This document shows, piece after piece, positions 1 through 8,315 of a stretch of 45,417 nucleotides of DNA (the stretch's first letter is position 1; the number at the start of each line of letters is the position of its first letter). The DNA is from an uncultured Lachnospiraceae bacterium (GTDB taxonomy: Bacteria > Bacillota > Clostridia > Lachnospirales > Lachnospiraceae): contig CAJODN010000011.1 in the NCBI GenBank assembly GCA_905233695.1, forward strand, positions 1 through 45,417. The letters run 5' to 3'. Position numbers and translations under genes: made by a program. Under the pieces are notes generated by a model. That model saw only the letters and a list, made by a program, of their open reading frames with translations. It was not told where the DNA came from and searched no databases.

Positions 1-86
1 TACGTGTCCTTTTTTTATTGAATTTCTCCTTATATAATGGTAAAGTATTGTGTGTTTTCAGTATTTTATAGAAAAGAGGAAGAAAA

Positions 87-1649
87 ATGACTACTTCAAC
101 AGTGTGTATATCCATTGCGATTATCGCTTATATGGCGCTTATAATCGGAATCGGAATTTATTTCAGTAAGAAGAATAAGAATTCGGACGACTTCTACCTT
201 GGCGGAAGAAAGCTCGGGCCCATCGTAACCGCAATGAGTGCGGAAGCATCGGATATGAGTAGCTGGCTTCTCATGGGACTTCCCGGTCTTGCATATGTAA
301 CAGGTCTCGCTGATGCGGGTTGGACAGCAATCGGTCTTGCAATCGGTACATATATTAACTGGCTTATTGTTGCCAAGAGGCTTAGACGTTACTCTCACAG
401 AGCGGGAAATGCTATTACTCTTCCCCAGTTTTTTAAGAACAGATTCGGTGATAATAAGAACGGAATATTAGGAATTGCTGCCCTTGCAATCCTTATCTTC
501 TTCGTGCCTTACACAGGAAGCGGATTCGCGGCATGCGGTAAGCTCTTCTCAACTCTCTTCGGTGTTGACTATCTTCCGGCAATGATTGTAAGTGCCGTTA
601 TTATTGTGGCATATACAATGCTTGGCGGATTCCTCGCTGCAAGTGTAACTGACCTTATCCAGAGTATTGTTATGACAATCGCACTTATTATCGTTGTAGT
701 ATTCGGTATTAATGTGGCGGGAGGTCTTGATGCTGTTATTGAAAATGCGTCTGCAATCCCGGGCTACTTATCTATGACGGAGCTTGGTGATATAACAACC
801 AAGGAAGCATCCCCATACGGATTTATAACTATTATATCAACGATGGCTTGGGGCCTCGGATACTTCGGTATGCCCCACGTTTTACTTAGATTCATGGGAA
901 CAAAGGATGAGAATAAGATTAAAGTCTCAAGAAGAATTGCAAGCGTGTGGGTTGTAATCTCAATGGCAATTGCAATCTTCATCGGTATAATCGGATATGC
1001 TATGTCGGTTAAGGGAGAGATACCTCTCTTCGAGACGAGCGCCGATGCAGAGAAGACGGTAATAAGTATCGCTACTCTTCTCAGTGAAAAAGGTATTATC
1101 TTCGCGCTACTTGCAGGAATAATCCTCGCGGGAATCCTTGCATGTACAATGTCAACATCCGATTCACAGCTTCTTGCCGCAAGTTCAAGTGTGTCACAGA
1201 ACTTAATGATAGATGTATTTAATGTTAAGATGAATGATAAGCAGAAGCTTGGAGTGGCAAGACTTACTGTTGTAATTATAGCGATTATCGGTGTAATTAT
1301 TGCTTGGAATCCGGAGAGCTCCGTATTCAAGATTGTAAGCTTCGCATGGGCAGGCTTCGGTGCAACCTTCGGACCGATAATGCTCTTCTCCCTTTTCTGG
1401 AGAAGAACCAATAAGTGGGGAGCACTGGCAGGTATGCTTTCCGGACTTATTACAATATTCGTATGGAAGTTCTTAGTTCGCCCTATCGGAGGTGCGCTTG
1501 ACTTATACGAGCTCCTTCCGGCATTTATTGTAAGCTGTATATTTATTGTTGTAATCTCCCTCGTAACCCCCGCCCCATCCAAAGAGGTAACAGATATATT
1601 CGACGAGGTTACAGCTAAGCAACAACCTAAAGAGCAGGCACAGCAGTAA
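87..1649 (+). CDS. putP: Sodium/solute symporter, PutP-like (SSS family)
   Basis: This 520-residue protein has about 13 hydrophobic segments and belongs to the sodium:solute symporter family; sodium/proline symport is the best guess for the substrate. The segment GGRKLGPIVTAMSAEASDMS at about residues 38-60 and the Thr/Ser-rich stretch ACTMSTSDSQLLAASSS at about 351-368 are the family's sodium and substrate region. A good ribosome binding site (AAGAGGAAG) lies just before the ATG. The tail is short and charged with a Gln-rich end, so it is cytoplasmic. uvrA follows after about 50 bases in the same direction and may share its transcript. Family assignment is firm; proline specificity is inferred from overall resemblance to PutP. 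Confidence 0.85.
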   Translation: MTTSTVCISIAIIAYMALIIGIGIYFSKKNKNSDDFYLGGRKLGPIVTAMSAEASDMSSWLLMGLPGLAYVTGLADAGWTAIGLAIGTYINWLIVAKRLRRYSHRAGNAITLPQFFKNRFGDNKNGILGIAALAILIFFVPYTGSGFAACGKLFSTLFGVDYLPAMIVSAVIIVAYTMLGGFLAASVTDLIQSIVMTIALIIVVVFGINVAGGLDAVIENASAIPGYLSMTELGDITTKEASPYGFITIISTMAWGLGYFGMPHVLLRFMGTKDENKIKVSRRIASVWVVISMAIAIFIGIIGYAMSVKGEIPLFETSADAEKTVISIATLLSEKGIIFALLAGIILAGILACTMSTSDSQLLAASSSVSQNLMIDVFNVKMNDKQKLGVARLTVVIIAIIGVIIAWNPESSVFKIVSFAWAGFGATFGPIMLFSLFWRRTNKWGALAGMLSGLITIFVWKFLVRPIGGALDLYELLPAFIVSCIFIVVISLVTPAPSKEVTDIFDEVTAKQQPKEQAQQ

Positions 1650-1698
1650 ACTATAGTAGGTGTCGAAGCACACGGAAAAATATTATAAGGTATTCAAC

Positions 1699-4524
1699 AT
1701 GGACAAAAAGAAGTACATCAAAATAAAAGGTGCAAAAGAGCATAACCTCAAGAACATCTCTGTTGACATCCCCAGGGATGAATTCGTAGTACTCACAGGC
1801 TTGTCGGGTTCCGGCAAGTCTTCTTTGGCATTTGATACTATTTTCGCCGAAGGCCAGCGCCGCTACATGGAGTCTCTTAGTAGCTACGCAAGACAGTTCC
1901 TCGGCCAGATGGAGAAGCCCGATGTTGAGAAGATAGAAGGTCTTCCTCCTGCCATTTCCATTGATCAGAAGTCTACTAACCATAACCCCAGGTCCACCGT
2001 CGGAACCGTTACCGAGATATACGATTACCTTCGTCTACTCTATGCCCGTATCGGCATCCCCCATTGCCCCAAGTGCGGTAAAGAGATTAAGAGACAGACT
2101 GTTGACCAGATGGTAGATGTCATCATGGGGCTTCCGGAGAGGACCAAGATTCAGCTTCTTGCCCCTGTCGTTCGCGGCCGTAAGGGAGAGCACGAGAAGC
2201 TGTTCACACGTGCAAGGAAGAGCGGATATGTCCGTGTGATTGTAGACGGCAGTCAGTATGAGTTGGAAGAAGAGATTAAGCTCGATAAGAATATCAAGCA
2301 CAACATCGAAATTGTTGTTGACCGTCTTGTGGTTAAGGAAGGTATCGAGAAGCGTCTCACTGACTCTATTGAAAATGTACTTAAGCTTGCCAACGGACTC
2401 CTCATAGTCGACGTTATCGGAGAAGAGCCCCTTCGTTTTTCGGAGAGCTTTTCTTGTCCGGATTGCGGAATAAGTATTGACGAAATTGAACCCAGAAGCT
2501 TTTCTTTCAATAATCCCTTCGGCGCATGCCCCGAGTGTTTCGGTCTCGGCTTCAAGATGGAATTCTCGGAAGAACTCATGATTCCCGATAAGAGCCTTAG
2601 TATTAATGAAGGCTGTATCAAGGTTATGGGCTGGCAGTCGGCCACTAAGGAAGACAGCTTCTCTCATCAGGTGCTGGTAGCGCTCGCTGAGGAATACAAC
2701 TTCAGTCTCGATACACCTTATGAAGATCTAAGCGACGAGGTTAGACATATTCTGATATTTGGAACAGATAAGGAAGTCCCTGTCCATTATACGGGACAGC
2801 GTGGAACGGGAGTCTATGATATAGCATTTGAAGGACTTGTTGAAAATGTTAACAGAAGATACAGGGAGACTCACTCCGACTATACCAAGAAGGAGTACGA
2901 GGAGTACATGACGGTAACAGAGTGTCCTGTGTGTAAAGGTCAGCGTCTTAAGAAAGAGTCCCTTGCCGTAACCGTTGACGATAAGAATATATATGAACTT
3001 ACTATTATTCCCATCAGGGACTTAGTAGACTATTTTGACGATATGAAGCTTACTCCCCAGCAGGAGAAAATCGGTAGCCGTATTATTAAGGAGATTAAGG
3101 GAAGGGTAGGCTTCCTTAATGATGTAGGATTGGACTATCTTAATCTTGCCCGTGCAACCGGTTCGCTATCCGGCGGCGAGTCTCAGAGAATAAGACTTGC
3201 AACCCAGATTGGCTCCGGTCTTGTGGGCGTTGCCTATATTCTCGACGAACCGAGTATCGGTCTTCACCAGAGGGATAATGAGAAGCTTCTTGCATCACTT
3301 AAGGGACTTCGAGATCTCGGTAACACTCTTCTCGTAGTTGAGCACGACGAGGATACAATGCGTGCGGCAGACTGTATCGTCGATATAGGGCCTCGTGCGG
3401 GAAGTCACGGCGGTGAAGTTGTTGCTGTGGGAAATGCGAAAGAGATAATGAAGTGTCCCGAATCAATCACAGGACAATATCTCTCCGGCAAGAGATTCGT
3501 TCCCGTTCCTTCTGAGAGAAGGGAGCCTACGGGTTATCTTAAGATAGTGGGTGCGAGGGAGAATAACCTTAAGAACATTGACGTTGAGATTCCTCTCGGA
3601 ATTATGACTTGTGTAACGGGTGTGTCCGGTTCCGGCAAGAGCTCTCTTATTAACGAGATTCTCTATAAGAGTCTTGCCAGATCTCTTAACCGTGCTCACA
3701 AGGTGGCAGGTAAGCATAAGAAGATTGAGGGTAAGGAGAATCTCGATAAGATTATAGATATAGATCAGTCGCCCATCGGAAGAACGCCCAGGAGTAATCC
3801 CGCAACCTATACGGGAGTATTCGACGGAATAAGAGATCTCTTCGCGGCAACAGCCGATGCCAAGGAACGAGGCTACAAGAAAGGAAGGTTCAGCTTCAAC
3901 GTCAAGGGCGGTCGTTGTGAAGCCTGCTCCGGAGACGGAATCGTTAAGATTGAGATGCATTTCCTTCCTGATGTATATATTCCTTGTGAGGTGTGTAATG
4001 GCAAGCGATATAACAGGGAGACTCTTGAAGTTAAGTATAAGGGTAAGACAATATATGATGTCCTTGATATGACGGTGGAAGAGGCATTGTCCTTTTTTGA
4101 AAATGTTCCGTCCATCCATAGGAAGATACAGACGCTCTACGATGTTGGACTATCTTATATTAAGCTCGGGCAGCCGTCGACAACACTGTCCGGCGGTGAG
4201 GCGCAACGTATTAAGCTTGCAACGGAGCTTAGTAAGCGGGGAACGGGTAAGACAATTTACATCTTAGACGAGCCTACAACGGGACTTCATTTTGAAGATG
4301 TCAATAAGCTGGTAGATATATTGAGGAAGCTCTCCGATAACGGCAACACGGTTGTTGTAATAGAGCATAACCTGGATGTAATTAAGACTGCTGATTATAT
4401 AATCGACTTAGGGCCCGAAGGAGGAGACGGTGGCGGTACTGTCGTAGCCACCGGCACTCCCGAAGAAGTGGCAGAATGCAAGGGGAGTTATACGGGTGAG
4501 TTCCTGGCGAAGGTCTTAAAATAA
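1699..4524 (+). CDS. uvrA: Excinuclease ABC subunit A
   Basis: UvrA is the damage-sensing ATPase of nucleotide excision repair and loads UvrB onto lesions. The reading frame extends back to a GTG at 1660, but I choose the ATG at 1699: it has an AAGG site 8 bases upstream and gives [19 protein letters not shown], the usual UvrA N-terminus, and 941 residues, the family length. Visible are Walker [10 protein letters not shown] at about residue 32, a zinc module with two CxxC pairs (about 253-280), signature [11 protein letters not shown] (about 491), [13 protein letters not shown], a second Walker [10 protein letters not shown] (about 642), a C-terminal zinc module CEAC...CEVC (about 740-766), and [11 protein letters not shown] (about 830). 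All key motifs are intact. No uvrB or uvrC is in the window. Confidence 0.97.
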   Translation: MDKKKYIKIKGAKEHNLKNISVDIPRDEFVVLTGLSGSGKSSLAFDTIFAEGQRRYMESLSSYARQFLGQMEKPDVEKIEGLPPAISIDQKSTNHNPRSTVGTVTEIYDYLRLLYARIGIPHCPKCGKEIKRQTVDQMVDVIMGLPERTKIQLLAPVVRGRKGEHEKLFTRARKSGYVRVIVDGSQYELEEEIKLDKNIKHNIEIVVDRLVVKEGIEKRLTDSIENVLKLANGLLIVDVIGEEPLRFSESFSCPDCGISIDEIEPRSFSFNNPFGACPECFGLGFKMEFSEELMIPDKSLSINEGCIKVMGWQSATKEDSFSHQVLVALAEEYNFSLDTPYEDLSDEVRHILIFGTDKEVPVHYTGQRGTGVYDIAFEGLVENVNRRYRETHSDYTKKEYEEYMTVTECPVCKGQRLKKESLAVTVDDKNIYELTIIPIRDLVDYFDDMKLTPQQEKIGSRIIKEIKGRVGFLNDVGLDYLNLARATGSLSGGESQRIRLATQIGSGLVGVAYILDEPSIGLHQRDNEKLLASLKGLRDLGNTLLVVEHDEDTMRAADCIVDIGPRAGSHGGEVVAVGNAKEIMKCPESITGQYLSGKRFVPVPSERREPTGYLKIVGARENNLKNIDVEIPLGIMTCVTGVSGSGKSSLINEILYKSLARSLNRAHKVAGKHKKIEGKENLDKIIDIDQSPIGRTPRSNPATYTGVFDGIRDLFAATADAKERGYKKGRFSFNVKGGRCEACSGDGIVKIEMHFLPDVYIPCEVCNGKRYNRETLEVKYKGKTIYDVLDMTVEEALSFFENVPSIHRKIQTLYDVGLSYIKLGQPSTTLSGGEAQRIKLATELSKRGTGKTIYILDEPTTGLHFEDVNKLVDILRKLSDNGNTVVVIEHNLDVIKTADYIIDLGPEGGDGGGTVVATGTPEEVAECKGSYTGEFLAKVLK

Positions 4525-4570
4525 GAGGCGAGCCCTCCTTCGGAAGAGCGCCATACCTTGCCATAACGCT

Positions 4571-4600
4571 AAACCCCTTCGGCTCTCGCCGAAGGGGTTT
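4571..4600 (+). terminator. Strong hairpin after uvrA
   Basis: A perfect 13-bp inverted repeat (AAACCCCTTCGGC and its complement) closes on a TCTC tetraloop 46 bases after the uvrA stop. The T tract after it is weak (TTTGCTGT), so it could act as a terminator or as a transcript-end stabiliser. Confidence 0.75.
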
Positions 4601-4832
4601 GCTGTAATAAATGTGTTATGTCCAGTAGATTGTTTAGTCTTTCTCTACTGTGAAAGAGGAGAAAAATGTTATTTATAATAATCTATAACACTTGGTTATA
4701 AGATAATTATTGGGGAGTGCCCCGGGGCCTAACCCCAGAGCTTAGTTATGAAATATCAGTCCAATGTAAAAAGTTCCTACGAGAAGAACAACTACACTAT
4801 CGACTAATACAACACTATAGTAAAGGTAAATT

Positions 4833-4870
4833 GTGAACAAATTGTGAAATGTTAGTGAAACAAACGTGAA
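4833..4870 (+). promoter_or_regulatory. Four GTGAA direct repeats at 11-bp spacing
   Basis: GTGAA occurs at 4833, 4844, 4855 and 4866, exactly 11 bp apart, with the first two extended to AATTGTGAA. Spacing of one helical turn is the classic layout of binding sites for OmpR/PhoB/WalR-type response regulators. The array ends 38 bp before the -35 box of the mbl promoter, a position suited to activation. The regulator is not known. Confidence 0.5.
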
Positions 4871-4908
4871 TAAACCCGTAAATTTACTCAAACACTGTTC
4901 AAAAAACC

Positions 4909-4936
4909 TTGAAAAAACGTAGAAAAAGTTTATAAT
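4909..4936 (+). promoter_or_regulatory. Housekeeping promoter of mbl
   Basis: TTGAAA at 4909-4914 and a perfect TATAAT at 4931-4936 are separated by 16 bp. The predicted start is near 4943, giving a leader of about 90 bases before the mbl start. Confidence 0.75.
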
Positions 4937-5032
4937 AGGATTAGTGCTATGCCTTTTTGCACGTTTTTTAATGTGATAATGTCAATATAGCGATTAAGCT
5001 ATAGTGTTTTCTATATATGAAAGGAGTATTAA

Positions 5033-6028
5033 ATGGCTTCCTCAGATGTTGGAATTGATTTAGGTACAGCGAGTATTCTCGTATATGTTAAAGGTAAAGG
5101 AGTTGTGTTAAAGGAGCCCTCTGTTGTTGCATTTGACAGAGATTCCAATAAGATCAAAGCGATTGGTGAAGAGGCTCGTCTTATGATCGGTAGAACTCCC
5201 GGTAATATCGTTGCCGTAAGACCTTTAAGACAGGGTGTTATCTCGGACTATACGGTAACTGAGAAGATGATGAAATATTTCCTGCAGAAGGCTCTCGGTA
5301 AGAAGAGCTATCGTAAGCCGCTGGTCAGCGTATGCGTACCTTCAGGCGTTACTGAGGTTGAGAGACGTGCCGTTGAAGATGCGGGATTCGCAGCAGGTGC
5401 AAGAGATGTTAAGATTATAGAGGAGCCTATCGCGGCAGCCATCGGAGCGGGAATAGATATTACTCGCCCCTGCGGTAACATGGTTGTTGATATAGGTGGT
5501 GGTACAGCCGACATCGCCGTTATTTCTCTCGGCGGTTCTGTTGTCAGCACATCAATTAAGATTGCCGGAGATGATTTCGACGAAGCAATCGTAAGGTACA
5601 TGCGTAAGAAGCATAATCTTCTTATCGGTGAGAGAACGGCGGAAGATATTAAGATTAATATCGGAACATGCTTCCCTCTTCCGGAGCCGGAGACAATGGA
5701 CGTAAGAGGACGTAACCTCGTTACCGGACTTCCCAAGACAATAACCGTTTCTTCCGAGGAGACGGAGGAAGCCCTTAAGGAGGCTACACTCCAGATTGTT
5801 GAAGCAATCCATTCGGTACTTGAGAAGACACCGCCTGAGCTTGCGGCCGACGTTGCCGACAGAGGAATAGTTCTTACGGGTGGCGGAGCCCTTCTTAGAG
5901 GACTTGAGGAATTAATAGAAGACAGGACAGGTATCAACACGATGACAGCCGAGGATCCAATGACCTGCGTTGCCATAGGAACAGGAAGATATGTTGAATT
6001 ACTTTCGGGAGATGGAATGTCCGAATAG
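5033..6028 (+). CDS. mbl: MreB/Mbl-family actin-like rod-shape protein
   Basis: This 331-residue bacterial actin would form membrane-associated filaments that guide lateral cell wall synthesis. Visible signatures are the phosphate-1 loop VGIDLGTASILVYVKG (residues 6-21), VVDIGGGTADIAVISLGG (about 150-167), the connecting segment AGDDFDEAIVRYMRKKHNLLIGERTAEDIK and the adenosine motif GIVLTGGGALLRGLEELI (about 282-299). The start has a good AAAGGAG site. It is not next to mreC/mreD; instead flhO and flhP homologues follow, exactly the order around mbl in Bacillus subtilis. I therefore favour Mbl over the mreBCD-type MreB, though sequence alone does not separate the paralogues. Confidence 0.9.
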   Translation: MASSDVGIDLGTASILVYVKGKGVVLKEPSVVAFDRDSNKIKAIGEEARLMIGRTPGNIVAVRPLRQGVISDYTVTEKMMKYFLQKALGKKSYRKPLVSVCVPSGVTEVERRAVEDAGFAAGARDVKIIEEPIAAAIGAGIDITRPCGNMVVDIGGGTADIAVISLGGSVVSTSIKIAGDDFDEAIVRYMRKKHNLLIGERTAEDIKINIGTCFPLPEPETMDVRGRNLVTGLPKTITVSSEETEEALKEATLQIVEAIHSVLEKTPPELAADVADRGIVLTGGGALLRGLEELIEDRTGINTMTAEDPMTCVAIGTGRYVELLSGDGMSE

Positions 6029-6036
6029 TTTTAGAG

Positions 6037-6066
6037 ACCCAAGTATTATTTAATATTTGGGTTTTT
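6037..6066 (+). terminator. Terminator after mbl
   Basis: An inverted repeat with arms ACCCAAGTATTA and TAATATTTGGGT (one G-T wobble) is followed by TTTTT, just after the mbl stop. It separates mbl from the flagellar promoter. Confidence 0.8.
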
Positions 6067-6080
6067 CTATATGTAAAATG

Positions 6081-6108
6081 TTAATTATGTCGGGCAAATG
6101 TCCGATAA
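6081..6108 (+). promoter_or_regulatory. SD-type (sigma-28) promoter of the flagellar rod operon
   Basis: TTAA (6081-6084), a 16-bp spacer and TCCGATAA (6101-6108) match the flagellar sigma consensus TAAA-N14-16-GCCGATAA closely. It lies 37 bp before the flhO start and after the mbl terminator, so flhO onwards is probably a late flagellar operon. The same arrangement appears upstream of the gene at 44247-44750. Confidence 0.65.
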
Positions 6109-6145
6109 CCACTATATAAGTATATGGTAACTCGGAGGATATTTT

Positions 6146-6940
6146 ATGGTAAAAGGTCTCTATACCGCTTTCACGGGAATGGTTAATGAAGAGAGAAGGA
6201 TGGATGTTCTCGCCAACAACCTTGCCAATGCCGCAACTGTCGGCTATAAGAAGGAAGGTGCCACATCACAGGAATTCGCTGACAGATTAGCCTATAAGAT
6301 TAAGGATGTAACCGTACCGCTTCACGTAAGCAGACTTGGAACGGTTAACCTCGGTGTTAAGATAGGAGAGACTTATACCGATTACTCGCAGGGAAGCTTT
6401 CAGATTACCGATAAGAAATCTGATGTTGCTTTGTCCGGTGACGGCTTTTTCGCCATTTCATTTACCAACAAAGCAGGAGTAACCTCTGTTAAGTATACCA
6501 GGGATGGTGCTTTTACCGTGGATAATGAAGGGTACTTTCGAACTGTTGACGGTGATTATCTGATGGATAGGAACGGAGCTATGACTTCCAACGCCGCAAG
6601 CCGTGTTCGAATCGACCCGACACAGGACTATTCAATTGATTCACAGGGAAATGTTATTCAGAACGGACAAGTTGTAGCACAGCTTGGAATAGTTGATTTT
6701 GCCGACTATGACTTTCTCGCAAAATACGGCGAGAATATGTACGAGCTTGTTGAAGGCGGTCAGATTATTGCAAGTAACGCCCGTGTTGAGCAGGGTGCGC
6801 TTGAGATGAGTAACATTAACGTTGTAGATGAAATGGTCAACATGATTGCTATTCAGAGAGCTTATGAGGCAGGTCAGAAGATGATTCAGACAGAAGACTC
6901 AACTCTTGAGAAGGCAGTTACTGAAGTTGGCAGAGTATAG
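6146..6940 (+). CDS. flhO: Flagellar rod protein FlhO (FlgF/FlgG family)
   Basis: This 264-residue axial flagellar protein would form part of the distal rod outside the membrane, exported through the flagellar type III apparatus without a cleaved signal. The N-terminal flagellar rod motif LANNLANAATVGYKK (about 24-38) and the C-terminal motif NINVVDEMVNMIAIQRAYEAGQKMI (about 224-248) are the paired helices of rod, hook and filament proteins. A GGAGG site precedes the ATG. It lies between mbl and flhP as in Bacillus. FlgF is the older generic name; the position supports FlhO. Confidence 0.88.
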   Translation: MVKGLYTAFTGMVNEERRMDVLANNLANAATVGYKKEGATSQEFADRLAYKIKDVTVPLHVSRLGTVNLGVKIGETYTDYSQGSFQITDKKSDVALSGDGFFAISFTNKAGVTSVKYTRDGAFTVDNEGYFRTVDGDYLMDRNGAMTSNAASRVRIDPTQDYSIDSQGNVIQNGQVVAQLGIVDFADYDFLAKYGENMYELVEGGQIIASNARVEQGALEMSNINVVDEMVNMIAIQRAYEAGQKMIQTEDSTLEKAVTEVGRV

Positions 6941-6994
6941 CCCTCAGAATAACACTGACTGATTTTTGTATATTTCCTAAGGAGGAGCACAACT

Positions 6995-7813
6995 ATGATG
7001 AGATCTCTATGGACCGGTGCATCAGGCATGAAGGCCCAGCAGACCAGCGTTGATACAATCGCTAACAACCTGGCCAATGTCAATACAACCGGTTTCAAAT
7101 CCCAAAGCACACAATTCAAATCACTTTTATATCAAACGATGCAAGAGCCTACCACAACGGCTAACGGTGCCAATAAGCCTACCAATGCCCAAGTTGGTCT
7201 GGGTGCAAGAGTTGCATCAATTAATACAAGCTTTACCCAAGGTGCACAGCTCGCAAGCGACAATAATATGGCGTGTTGCATTAACGGTAACGGATTCTTC
7301 GCTGTAAGCGGAGAGAACGGCGAGACATATTACACGAGAAACGGTGATTTTCTTTGGGCTCTCGACCAGGGAGGCGGACTTGTTCTTACCAATAATGTAG
7401 GTAATCCCGTACTCGATCGTAACGGCCAGAGAATTAATCTTCCCGCCGGTGCGGGAGCGGCAGGTGTCAGCGTTGGAACAACGGGTGAGGTTGCATACAG
7501 ACTTCCGGACGGAACAACAGTAAGTACCGGTCAGTTTATCGGGCTTTTCCAATTCCGTAATCCCGTAGGACTTGAGAAGCAACCCAATAACCTTCTTGCC
7601 GTAACAGCGGCTTCAGGTCCTGCAATGCGTGAAGATATTAACCCCGGTCTTATCCCCAGTTCAATTGCACAAGGGTACTTGGAAGGTTCTAATGTTAATG
7701 TTGCCGATGAAATGGTTAACTTAATCGTAGCACAGCGTGCATACGAGATGAACTCCAAAGTAATCACAACTACCGATTCAATGATGGATACAGCTAATAA
7801 TCTTAAGAGATAG
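6995..7813 (+). CDS. flhP: Flagellar distal rod protein FlhP (FlgG family)
   Basis: A 272-residue distal rod protein, a paralogue of the gene before it. It starts MMRSLWTGASGMKAQQ and carries IANNLANVNTTGFKSQ (about 23-38) and the C-terminal helix NVADEMVNLIVAQRAYEMNSKVI (about 234-256), as in FlgG. The ribosome binding site AAGGAGGAG is near perfect; either of two adjacent ATG codons could be used. The gap to flhO is 54 bases with no terminator. FlhP is the last rod segment before the hook in Bacillus-type flagella. Confidence 0.88.
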   Translation: MMRSLWTGASGMKAQQTSVDTIANNLANVNTTGFKSQSTQFKSLLYQTMQEPTTTANGANKPTNAQVGLGARVASINTSFTQGAQLASDNNMACCINGNGFFAVSGENGETYYTRNGDFLWALDQGGGLVLTNNVGNPVLDRNGQRINLPAGAGAAGVSVGTTGEVAYRLPDGTTVSTGQFIGLFQFRNPVGLEKQPNNLLAVTAASGPAMREDINPGLIPSSIAQGYLEGSNVNVADEMVNLIVAQRAYEMNSKVITTTDSMMDTANNLKR

Positions 7814-7838
7814 ATAAGATAAAGTAAGGAGCGATATT

Positions 7839-8312
7839 ATGGCATTATCAATGGACGGCGTAAGTAATTATCTTAATACGGATGCTGCATTTAACAGAAG
7901 TACGGAACAAGCCTCGAAGGTGTCGGGTTCGATCTCTAAGGTAAATGGTAATTCCACCGAGGAGGAGCTTACCGAAGCTGTTGAATCCTTCGAGAGTTAT
8001 ATGCTGGAGCAGGTGATTAAGCAGGTTAAGGATTCCATTAAGATGGATGAGGATGATGAGGATTCTTCTACCAAGCAGATGACGGAATTCTATATGGATT
8101 CGACAATTCAGAGTCTTGCTTCAACAATGGTTAAGGAATACGGCGGTAATCTTACTAAGGATCTCGTTAATCAGATGAAGAGAAACTACGGTATGTCTAC
8201 AGAGGAAGCACTCATTAATAAGAATGACGCAGTACAAGATGTAACCGATACACAGGAAGTAACTGCGGAGCAGGCGGCTGCGACAGGGTCTGCTGTCAAG
8301 GACGAAGATTAA
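7839..8312 (+). CDS. flgJ: FlgJ-type rod-binding protein, no muramidase domain
   Basis: This 157-residue protein contains the rod-binding domain seen at the N-terminus of FlgJ: FESYMLEQVIKQVKDSIKMD (about 50-69) and FYMDSTIQSLASTMVKEYGG (about 83-102). The muramidase domain of enteric FlgJ is absent, which is usual in Firmicutes. FlgJ-type proteins assist rod assembly in the cell envelope. A GGAG site precedes the ATG, and its position after two rod genes supports the role. The C-terminal 35 residues are acidic and Gln/Ala-rich. The recD2 start follows after 3 bases. Confidence 0.8.
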   Translation: MALSMDGVSNYLNTDAAFNRSTEQASKVSGSISKVNGNSTEEELTEAVESFESYMLEQVIKQVKDSIKMDEDDEDSSTKQMTEFYMDSTIQSLASTMVKEYGGNLTKDLVNQMKRNYGMSTEEALINKNDAVQDVTDTQEVTAEQAAATGSAVKDED

Positions 8313-8315
8313 TCT

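Larger units (their letters stand above)
4601..5032. other. Intergenic region between uvrA and mbl
   Basis: About 430 bases without a substantial gene. It holds an 11-codon reading frame (4666-4701, ATG to TAA) behind a very good ribosome binding site (AAAGAGGAG), two tandem GGGG/CCCC mini-hairpins at about 4710-4736, four phased GTGAA repeats (4833-4870) and the mbl promoter (4909-4936). The short frame could be a leader peptide, but nothing proves it is translated. Confidence 0.5.

Noticed and set aside
764-1582. Long open frames opposite putP, and similar ones opposite uvrA, mbl and the beta-helix lipoprotein gene
   Set aside because: They mirror the codon pattern of the genes on the other strand, lack ribosome binding sites and give no recognisable protein.
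1660-1698. Upstream GTG start for uvrA
   Set aside because: It adds 13 residues not found in UvrA proteins, and ATG 1699 has a well-placed AAGG site and the normal N-terminus.
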